From positions 1 through 9,691 of the forward strand of contig JAAYZL010000096.1 of assembly GCA_012514855.1 (NCBI GenBank): a stretch of DNA of 9,691 nucleotides, given 5' to 3'. Positions 4,258 through 9,691 of this stretch are shown here, piece after piece. The notes under the pieces are model-generated. The model worked only from the letters and a program-made list of their open reading frames with translations, did not search any database and was not told the DNA's origin. The position numbers were made by a program, and so were the translations under genes. Numbering within the stretch: the first letter of the stretch is position 1; the number at the start of each line of letters is the position of its first letter. The DNA is from Clostridiales bacterium (lineage in GTDB: Bacteria; Bacillota_A; Clostridia; Christensenellales; Aristaeellaceae).

Positions 4258-7206
4258 ATGGCAACGCATAGAATCTGGAAACTGAAGTTCAACATCTCGA
4301 AGGCGGGGCTTGCCTTCCGCTGGGGAGACGGCGAGATACAGCGCTTTCCCTTCGGCCTGAAGTCCGGCGAGGGCGTGGACGTGGCCGAGGGCATGGACGC
4401 TGAGAACGGCGGTTATCCGGACGACGGAGCCGACGACGAATACGGCCGCTACGACGACGGCTATGCCGCCGAAGATTCGTATGCGGGCGAAGGCGACTAT
4501 GAAGAAGGCGACTATGAAGAAGGCGACTACGAGGAGGGCGACTACGAGGAGGGCGACTACGACCGGGGCGAATACGAGGAAGGCTATTACGACGAAAACG
4601 GCGAGTACATAGAGGGCATCGAGGGCGAGGAGGAGCAGAGCCCCTTCATGCAGTACGTCGACCGGAACGACTGGGTCACCTACGCGCTGCTCGTGCTGCT
4701 CCCGCCGCTTGGCATCTACCTCCTGTGGCGGCGCGGCAAGTTCGATACGCTCATCCGCGCCGGCGTCAGCGCCGTGTCCGCGCTCTGGTTTATCGCGATC
4801 CTGACGTGGATCATCATCGGGGCCTTCAACACCCGCGGCGTGACCGACGTGGGCGGCGGGATGAAGCTGTTCACGGTGTCGCCGACGCCGTTCGTTTCCG
4901 TCACGCCCTCGCCGACGCCGGCCTCGACCTTCGGTTCGCTCGGGACCATAGGCCCGCTCGAGGGGACCCCGGCGGCGACGCCGATCACCGGCGTGACCCC
5001 GGGCCCGAATGAGACCGCCGGCACGGGCTACGTCTACAGCCCGGCCACCGGCATGTACTACCACGCGGTCAAGGACTGCGCGAACATCCCCTCCGGCGTC
5101 TCGACCTCCTACGTGGTGCTCAAGACCGCGGAGAACCGCAGCCAGTCGCCCTGCCCGCTGTGCTTCAACGCAAAGACCTATTACGCGACGGCCGACGGCA
5201 GGTACTACCACGCCAAGGCGGACTGCTCCGGCATGAAGAACGCCCAGCCCTACACCGAGCAGGCCGCGAAGCTCGAGGGAAAGACCGCCTGCCCGGTCTG
5301 CCTCAACGGCCCGTCCAGAAGCCAGTCCAACACCGTGCCGGCCAACTACTACAACCGCCTCTCGAAGGACGCAAGCGGCATCAAGGTCTGGGCGACGAAG
5401 GGCGGCAGGTATTTCCACACGGTGAGCAACTGCTCCAACATGAAGGGCGCGTCCAACATAACGCTCTTGACCGCGCTGAAGGCCGGAAAGTCCGCCTGCC
5501 CGACGTGCGCGTCAGCCGCCGGAAGGACCGTGTACGCGACGGAGACCGGCAAATACTACCACGCCAAGAGCACCTGCTCGGGCATGCGGGGCGCGAAGGC
5601 GCTGCCCGTCGCGGCCGCGATGGTCATGGGCAAGGACTCCTGCCCGGTCTGCATCGGCCCGGTGAAAATACCGTCCAACCTCCAGAGCCCGGGCACTTCG
5701 GAGAGCTCGGAGGACGGCGTATACGTCTACGCGACCTCGAACGGGCGCTACTACCACACCGACGACAATTGCCAGGGCATGACCGGCGCGGACAAGGTGC
5801 TGTTGAAGACGATGCTCGCCGCGGGCAGGCCCGCGTGCCCGGTCTGCGCGAAGGACGCCGACCGCCGCGTGTACGCGACGAAGGACGGCAGGTATTACCA
5901 CTCCTTCGCGACCTGCTCCGACATGACCGGCGCGACCGCCGGCCCGCTCGCGCAGGCGCTCGCCTACGGCTATAAGAAGTGCCCGAAGTGCTGGACGTCC
6001 GGGAGCGGGAACACCCCGGGAGGAACCGAGAGCGCCTCCGGCGTCAGCGTCTACCGCACCGCGAACGGCAAGTATTACCACACGAACCAGACCTGCTCCG
6101 GCATGTCGGGCGCGACGAAGGCGACGCTCGAGACGGCGGTCGCCGAGGGCAAGACCCCGTGCCCGGTGTGCGCGTCGGTCGCGAGCAAGACCGTCTACGC
6201 GACCGCCGGCGGCAAGTATTACCACTACAACAAGACCTGCTCCGGCATGACGAACGCGAAGGCCGGCACGCTCGCCGACGCGCTGATGAGCGGCTTCGCC
6301 GCCTGCCCGGTCTGCGTCAAGACAAGCGCCGGCGGCCCGGAGACGCCCGGCGGGTCGAACGTCGAATACACGCCCGGCAAGTCCGGCATCAAGGTGTACG
6401 CGAGCCAGGCCGGCAAGTACTACCACCTGACGAAGAGCTGCGGCGGCTCCGAGACGAGCTATATCACGCTGGAGACCGCGCTCAACTACGGCAAGGATCC
6501 CTGCCCGATCTGCGCGAAGAAGGTGGCCGGGCGCACCGTCTACGCGGCCGCGGGCGACCAGTATTTCCACGCGACCGCGGAGCACGCCGGCTCCGGCGCG
6601 AAGGCGGGCACGGCGGCCAGCGCGCTCGCGTTCGGGCTCAAGGTCTGTCCGGTGTGCAAGGCCGCGGCGGAGGGCAACGTCGATCTGCCGGAGTCCTCGA
6701 ACACGTTCAACCCCGGCGAGTCCGGCATCAAGGTCTACGCGGCGGTCGACGGCAAGTATTTCCACTCGTCCAAGCAGCACGCGGGCTCCGGGGCGAGCCA
6801 CGTGACGCTCGAGACCGCGATCAACTACGGCAAGAAGCCCTGCCCGGACTGCGCGAGCACCGCCTACAAGACCGTGTACGCGACGATGGACAGCAAGTAC
6901 TACCACTACAGCAAGAGCTGCGCGGGCTCGGAGGCGAGCTCCGGCTACCTCGCGATCGCGCTCGCGATGGGCAAGGACCCCTGCCCGGTGTGCGTCAAGG
7001 GCTCCGGCGGCAGTTCCGGCGGCGGCAGCAGCGGCGGCGGTTCGGGCGGCGTGAGCACGGTCTACATCGACCTGGACGGCGATTCGAACCCCTCGCTGTT
7101 CCACCGCGCCTCGAGCTGCTCCAAGTCCGGCATGACAAACGGCGACCCGGTGACCGTGGATTTTGTGCAGGATCAGGGGTTCAACCCGTGCCCGTACTGC
7201 TGGTAA
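4258..7206 (+). CDS. Membrane protein with acidic GDYEE-repeat region and 13 tandem H-x4-C...C-x2-C (putative zinc-binding) modules
   Basis: The product is 982 aa; I do not recognise the whole protein. Residues 1-35 are a short basic/aromatic segment. Residues about 36-127 are Asp/Glu/Gly/Tyr-rich with a GDYEE pentapeptide repeat at 79-108. Two membrane segments lie at about 139-157 and 168-190, joined by a basic loop (WRRGKFDTLIR). A Thr/Pro linker follows at about 206-250. From 257 to the end come 13 copies of a roughly 42-residue module with consensus VYAT-x2-G-[KR]-YYH-x4-CSGM...AL-x2-G-x2-PCPVC. The chain stops one residue after the last Cys (C981, W982). The spacing of H, C and CxxC strongly suggests one metal ion per module, and the 'AL-x2-G-x2-PC-x2-C' end resembles the C-terminal half of the Ada-type zinc-binding domain; metal binding is an inference. 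The ATG at 4258 was chosen because GAGGTG lies 7 nt upstream; an in-frame TTG at 4231 has no ribosome site. A terminator follows the stop. Function unknown. Confidence 0.85.
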   Translation: MATHRIWKLKFNISKAGLAFRWGDGEIQRFPFGLKSGEGVDVAEGMDAENGGYPDDGADDEYGRYDDGYAAEDSYAGEGDYEEGDYEEGDYEEGDYEEGDYDRGEYEEGYYDENGEYIEGIEGEEEQSPFMQYVDRNDWVTYALLVLLPPLGIYLLWRRGKFDTLIRAGVSAVSALWFIAILTWIIIGAFNTRGVTDVGGGMKLFTVSPTPFVSVTPSPTPASTFGSLGTIGPLEGTPAATPITGVTPGPNETAGTGYVYSPATGMYYHAVKDCANIPSGVSTSYVVLKTAENRSQSPCPLCFNAKTYYATADGRYYHAKADCSGMKNAQPYTEQAAKLEGKTACPVCLNGPSRSQSNTVPANYYNRLSKDASGIKVWATKGGRYFHTVSNCSNMKGASNITLLTALKAGKSACPTCASAAGRTVYATETGKYYHAKSTCSGMRGAKALPVAAAMVMGKDSCPVCIGPVKIPSNLQSPGTSESSEDGVYVYATSNGRYYHTDDNCQGMTGADKVLLKTMLAAGRPACPVCAKDADRRVYATKDGRYYHSFATCSDMTGATAGPLAQALAYGYKKCPKCWTSGSGNTPGGTESASGVSVYRTANGKYYHTNQTCSGMSGATKATLETAVAEGKTPCPVCASVASKTVYATAGGKYYHYNKTCSGMTNAKAGTLADALMSGFAACPVCVKTSAGGPETPGGSNVEYTPGKSGIKVYASQAGKYYHLTKSCGGSETSYITLETALNYGKDPCPICAKKVAGRTVYAAAGDQYFHATAEHAGSGAKAGTAASALAFGLKVCPVCKAAAEGNVDLPESSNTFNPGESGIKVYAAVDGKYFHSSKQHAGSGASHVTLETAINYGKKPCPDCASTAYKTVYATMDSKYYHYSKSCAGSEASSGYLAIALAMGKDPCPVCVKGSGGSSGGGSSGGGSGGVSTVYIDLDGDSNPSLFHRASSCSKSGMTNGDPVTVDFVQDQGFNPCPYCW
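4492..4581 (+). repeat. 15-bp tandem repeat encoding GDYEE pentapeptides
   Basis: There are six in-frame 15-nt units: 4492-4506, 4507-4521, 4522-4536, 4537-4551, 4552-4566 and 4567-4581. They encode GDYEE four times, then GDYDR and GEYEE. The first two units are identical in DNA (GAA/TAT codons) and the next two are identical to each other (GAG/TAC codons), which points to recent unit duplication. A degenerate GYYDE follows. A multiple-of-three unit means copy-number change would keep the reading frame. Confidence 0.9.
5026..7206 (+). repeat. Thirteen tandem H-x4-C-x(20-24)-C-x2-C modules, twelve in six pairs
   Basis: The putative ligand sets, as protein residues, are: 1) H269 C274 C299 C302; 2) H318 C323 C345 C348; 3) H387 C392 C414 C417; 4) H435 C440 C462 C465; 5) H500 C505 C527 C530; 6) H548 C553 C575 C578; 7) H608 C613 C635 C638; 8) H656 C661 C683 C686; 9) H723 C728 C749 C752; 10) H771 H776 C797 C800; 11) H836 H841 C862 C865; 12) H883 C888 C909 C912; 13) H949 C954 C978 C981. 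Within a pair, the second module begins 4-6 residues after the first CxxC. Pairs are separated by longer Gly/Ser/Pro/Asn linkers, the last being a GGGSSGGGSGG type. Modules 2-8 have 21 residues between the second ligand and CxxC; modules 9-12 have 20 and read GS rather than GM after it. Module 13 is the most divergent. Confidence 0.92.
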
Positions 7207-7221
7207 GAGAAAGCCGAATCG

Positions 7222-7251
7222 AAGGGCCGTCCCGATGCGGGCGGCCCTTTT
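7222..7251 (+). terminator. Intrinsic terminator of the Cys/His-module gene
   Basis: GGGCCG (7224-7229) pairs with CGGCCC (7242-7247). An inner CCC/GGG (7231-7233 with 7239-7241) continues the stem past a single bulged T, leaving a GATGC loop. AA before the stem can pair with the start of the TTTT run at 7248-7251. It begins 15 nt after the stop codon. The U-run is short but the stem is strong. Confidence 0.8.
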
Positions 7252-7297
7252 GATTGTCGGCCGTGCGCTTTGAAATCGCGGTTTTTTGTTTTCATCA

Positions 7298-7326
7298 TTG
7301 AAAATTTATACCTTTGGTGCTATACT
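7298..7326 (+). promoter_or_regulatory. Predicted sigma-A promoter for the kinase-ktrB pair
   Basis: TTGAAA (7298-7303, 5/6) is followed by a 17-nt spacer and TATACT (7321-7326, 5/6), with TGC directly before the -10, making it an extended -10 element. Start near 7333 would leave a leader of about 48 nt. It lies directly downstream of the preceding terminator, so the kinase and ktrB should form their own unit. Confidence 0.72.
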
Positions 7327-7380
7327 GTATCATCGCAAGCGCGGGGTGCGCTGAATATCGAGCGTTTTGGGAGCGATACG

Positions 7381-8310
7381 GTGATTACGACGGTGTGCCT
7401 GAATCCGAGCATAGATCATATGCTCCAAGTGGAAAACTTCAAATACGGGGGTCTGAACCGCGTCGTCGGCGAGCGCTTCGACGCGGGCGGCAAGGGCGTC
7501 AACGTCGCGGTCGCGGTGTCGGCGCTGGGCATCGACGCTCAGTGCGTGGGGTTCATGCACAGGGAGAGCGCGCGCATCTTTGAGACGAGGCTCTTGAAGA
7601 GCGGCGCGGCCTACGACTTTGTCTGGCTCGAGGGCCGGGCGCGCACGAACCTGAAGGTGTTCGACGAGGCAGTCGGCGCGGTCACGGAGTTCAACGGCTC
7701 CGGCCTTCCGGTCGCCGAGGCCGACCTTCAGCGGATGACGCATTTGGTCGCGCACCGCGCGGAGAGGGCGGACTTCCTGATCCTGTCGGGCTCGCTTCCG
7801 CCGAACTGCCCGGAGGACTACTACGCGCAATTGATCTCGGCGGTCGACGGCCTCGGCTGCCGCGTGATCCTCGACGCGGACGGCCCGCCGCTGAAATTCG
7901 GCATCGGGGCGAGGCCGTACCTGGTCAAGCCGAACCGGCACGAGCTCGAGGCTCTCGCCGGGCGGAAGCTCGACACGAGGGAAAGGGTTCGCGACGCGGC
8001 GCGGGAGCTGATCGACCGGGGGATTTCGGTCGTCGCGGTGTCGCTCGGCTCCGGGGGCGCCGTGATCGCCGACCGGAACGAGAGCTGGTTCGCGCCCGCG
8101 CTCGACATAGAGGTGCGCTCGACCGTCGGCGCCGGGGACGCGATGGTCGCGGGGATCGCGGCGGGTCTTCTGATGGAGGCGGAGCTCGAACAGGTGTTTC
8201 AAATGGGCGTCGCGAGCGCGTCGGCCATGTGCATGACCGAGGGAACCGACGCGCTCTCAAGAGCGGACTACAGGAGGCTTCTCGAGGCCGTGCGGCCGGA
8301 GCGGATATAG
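7381..8310 (+). CDS. PfkB-family sugar-phosphate kinase, 1-phosphofructokinase/tagatose-6-phosphate kinase type
   Basis: The product is 309 aa, the normal size for FruK/LacC-type kinases. These phosphorylate fructose-1-phosphate or tagatose-6-phosphate with ATP in the cytoplasm. The N-terminus TTVCLNPSIDHML (3-15) is the usual family opening. GLNR at 24-27 and the glycine motif AGGKGVNVAVAVSALG at 35-50 match the first PfkB signature. SGSLPPN (136-142), LDADGPPL (164-171) and KPNRHELE (183-190) follow. VGAGDAMVAG at 249-258 carries the catalytic base D253. The GTG at 7381 was chosen because GGGAG lies 7 nt before it and the family begins here; the open frame extends upstream through the predicted promoter, so longer starts are unlikely. 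No fructose PTS or fru regulator is in view, so the substrate cannot be settled. The stop codon is shared with the ribosome site of ktrB, implying co-expression. Confidence 0.9.
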   Translation: MITTVCLNPSIDHMLQVENFKYGGLNRVVGERFDAGGKGVNVAVAVSALGIDAQCVGFMHRESARIFETRLLKSGAAYDFVWLEGRARTNLKVFDEAVGAVTEFNGSGLPVAEADLQRMTHLVAHRAERADFLILSGSLPPNCPEDYYAQLISAVDGLGCRVILDADGPPLKFGIGARPYLVKPNRHELEALAGRKLDTRERVRDAARELIDRGISVVAVSLGSGGAVIADRNESWFAPALDIEVRSTVGAGDAMVAGIAAGLLMEAELEQVFQMGVASASAMCMTEGTDALSRADYRRLLEAVRPERI

Positions 8311-8325
8311 GAGAGACGATTCACC

Positions 8326-9681
8326 ATGGCACAGTCTGAAAACGGCGTCAAATCGATGCCGAACACCACGCGCCTGATCGCGCTGGGTTTTGCGACGGTC
8401 ATTCTGATCGGCGCGCTGCTTTTGACGCTCCCCGCGGCCTCGTCCGACGGGGCGAGCATCGGCTTTCCGGACGCGCTGTTCACGTCGACCTCGGCGGTGT
8501 GCGTGACGGGGCTGGTCGTCCGCGACACCGGAACGGATTTCTCGACGTTCGGCCACGTCGTCATCATCCTGCTTATCCAGGTCGGCGGCCTCGGCTTCAT
8601 GGCGGTCGCGACGATCTTCTTCATGCTGCTGGGCAAGCGCATCACGCTCGGCGCGCGGCTGATGCTGCAGGAATCGCTGAACGAGGACCGCATCGGCGGG
8701 CTCGTGCGCATGATGCGCTGGGTGATCTTCAGCGCGTTTACGATCGAGGGCATCGGCGCGCTCTTGCTCGCGACGCGGTTCGTGCCGGTACTCGGGCTCG
8801 GAAAGGGCCTGTGGTACTCGGTGTTCCACGCGATTTCGGCGTTTTGCAACGCGGGATTCGACATCGTCGGCAATTACAGCAGCCTCATGGACTACCGGTT
8901 CGATCCGATCATCAACTTCACCGTGATGGCTCTGATCGTCGTCGGCGGCCTGGGCTTTTCCGTGCTCCAGGACGTGGGCAGAAACCGCTCGTTCCGCAAG
9001 TTCCGGCTGCACACGAAGCTGGTGTTGACGTTCACGGCGGTGCTGCTCTTTGGCGGCGGGCTGTTTTTCATGGTCGTCGAATGGGGGAACCCGAACACGC
9101 TCGGCCCGATGAACCCCCTCCAGAAGGCGATGGCGGCGCTGTTCCAGTCGGTCACGCTGAGAACCGCGGGCTTCAACACGATCGATCAGGCGGCGCTCCA
9201 CCCGGCCAGCAAATTCCTGTCGGTCCTGTGGATGTTCATCGGCGCGTCGCCCGCGTCGACCGGCGGCGGCATCAAGACCTCGACCGTCGCGGTGCTGTTT
9301 CTGACGGTGCGCATGGTCGCCAGGGGAAAGACCGAAGCCACCGCGTTCGGGCGCGCGATCCCGAAGGGAACCCCCGAGCGCGCGATCGCGATCGCGTTCA
9401 TCGGCCTGGGCATGCTGCTCGCGGAGATCATGGCGCTGACGCTGCTGCACCCCGAGAAGCACATACTCGATCTGATGTTTGAGGTCGCCTCGGCGGTCGG
9501 CACGGTCGGCGTCTCGTCGGTCGTCACCGGGACGCTCGGCCAGCCCGCAAGGCTTCTGCTGATCCTCGCGATGTACACGGGGCGCGTCGGCCCGCTGACC
9601 TTGACGCTCGCGCTCGGGCGCAGGCAGGCGGCGGCGATGGATATCATACACTACCCGGAAGACAGAACACTGGTCGGCTGA
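8326..9681 (+). CDS. ktrB: Potassium uptake transporter membrane subunit, KtrB/TrkH family
   Basis: The product is 451 aa, typical of KtrB. It is an integral membrane K+ (often Na+-coupled) translocation subunit that dimerises and is gated by a cytoplasmic KtrA ring. All four pore-loop filter regions are present, each with its glycine: AVCVTGL (G62), AFCNAGFD (G177), LRTAGFNT (G282) and AVGTVGVSS (G395). The flexible intramembrane gate segment is GASPASTGGGIKTST at 306-320, and a conserved-type Arg is at 420 in YTGRVGPLTL. The length and the lack of a long N-terminal extension favour KtrB over proteobacterial TrkH. The ATG at 8326 follows AGGAGAG, which overlaps the TAG stop of the kinase gene, so translation is likely coupled. 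The gene ends 10 nt before the window edge; a ktrA/trkA-type regulatory subunit would be the expected next gene but is not visible. Confidence 0.94.
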   Translation: MAQSENGVKSMPNTTRLIALGFATVILIGALLLTLPAASSDGASIGFPDALFTSTSAVCVTGLVVRDTGTDFSTFGHVVIILLIQVGGLGFMAVATIFFMLLGKRITLGARLMLQESLNEDRIGGLVRMMRWVIFSAFTIEGIGALLLATRFVPVLGLGKGLWYSVFHAISAFCNAGFDIVGNYSSLMDYRFDPIINFTVMALIVVGGLGFSVLQDVGRNRSFRKFRLHTKLVLTFTAVLLFGGGLFFMVVEWGNPNTLGPMNPLQKAMAALFQSVTLRTAGFNTIDQAALHPASKFLSVLWMFIGASPASTGGGIKTSTVAVLFLTVRMVARGKTEATAFGRAIPKGTPERAIAIAFIGLGMLLAEIMALTLLHPEKHILDLMFEVASAVGTVGVSSVVTGTLGQPARLLLILAMYTGRVGPLTLTLALGRRQAAAMDIIHYPEDRTLVG

Positions 9682-9691
9682 CGGCTGGCCG

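Noticed and set aside
4129..5418. A 429-codon minus-strand frame with a run of VVALLVVAFFIVAF-like hydrophobic repeats that mimics membrane segments
   Set aside because: The hydrophobic repeat is the exact antisense reading of the GDYEE-coding tandem repeat on the plus strand. There is no ribosome site and the rest is low-complexity.
5512..7104. A 530-codon minus-strand frame across the Cys/His array
   Set aside because: It is antisense to the repeat modules, and its apparent periodicity is inherited from them. The composition (Ala/Arg/Val/Gly) is that of a shadow frame.
5026..7206. The array viewed as a CRISPR-like or non-coding DNA repeat
   Set aside because: The repeats are roughly 125-200 bp, strongly diverged in DNA, and conserved at the amino-acid level in one open frame, so they are protein repeats.
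7270..7380. Upstream extension of the kinase frame by 37 codons
   Set aside because: The extension would cross the predicted promoter at 7298-7326, and kinases of this family begin at the ITTVCLNP segment directly after the GTG at 7381.
8257..9651. A 464-codon minus-strand frame opposite ktrB
   Set aside because: It is charged, His/Arg/Asp/Glu-rich nonsense opposite a protein with all four potassium-channel filter motifs.

Overview
The window is GC-rich bacterial DNA, with strong G/C preference at third codon positions. The gene types fit a Gram-positive Firmicute of the clostridial kind: a secreted CAP-domain protein with an Ig-like BIG2 tail, a membrane-anchored CapA-like protein, Pro/Thr-rich 'TPTP' extracellular-type linkers, a KtrB-type potassium channel subunit, and strong AGGAGG-like ribosome sites. 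A high-GC member of the Clostridia (Christensenellales-like) is my guess. It is an inference from style and gene content, not from a marker gene.

Layout. Bases 1-148 (minus) hold the N-terminus of an EF-G-like translational GTPase, with its promoter in the 149-351 gap. A secreted CAP/BIG2 protein (352-1536, plus) runs convergently into mutY (1523-2533, minus), and their 3' ends overlap by 14 bp. Upstream of mutY on the same strand is a CapA-like anchored protein (2597-3958, minus). A clear intrinsic terminator lies between them, its U-tract only 2 nt from the mutY Shine-Dalgarno. A 299-bp divergent intergenic region (3959-4257) carries a promoter for each flanking gene.

The centrepiece is a 982-residue membrane protein (4258-7206, plus). 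It has an acidic GDYEE-repeat N-terminal region, two membrane segments, a Pro/Thr linker, and then 13 tandem copies of a small H-x4-C...C-x2-C module. Twelve of the copies are arranged as six pairs separated by flexible linkers. The gene ends in an intrinsic terminator (7222-7251). A strong extended -10 promoter (7298-7326) then drives a PfkB-family sugar-phosphate kinase (7381-8310) and a KtrB/TrkH potassium-uptake subunit (8326-9681). The ktrB ribosome site overlaps the kinase stop codon.

The housekeeping genes (EF-G-like, mutY, sugar kinase, ktrB) look ordinary. The unusual material is the tandem Cys/His-module protein, which I cannot assign a function, and the CapA-like neighbour across the divergent promoter region, which lacks several of the family's usual metal-site residues. 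I saw no tRNA, rRNA, CRISPR array, insertion sequence, or sign of a phage or defence island.
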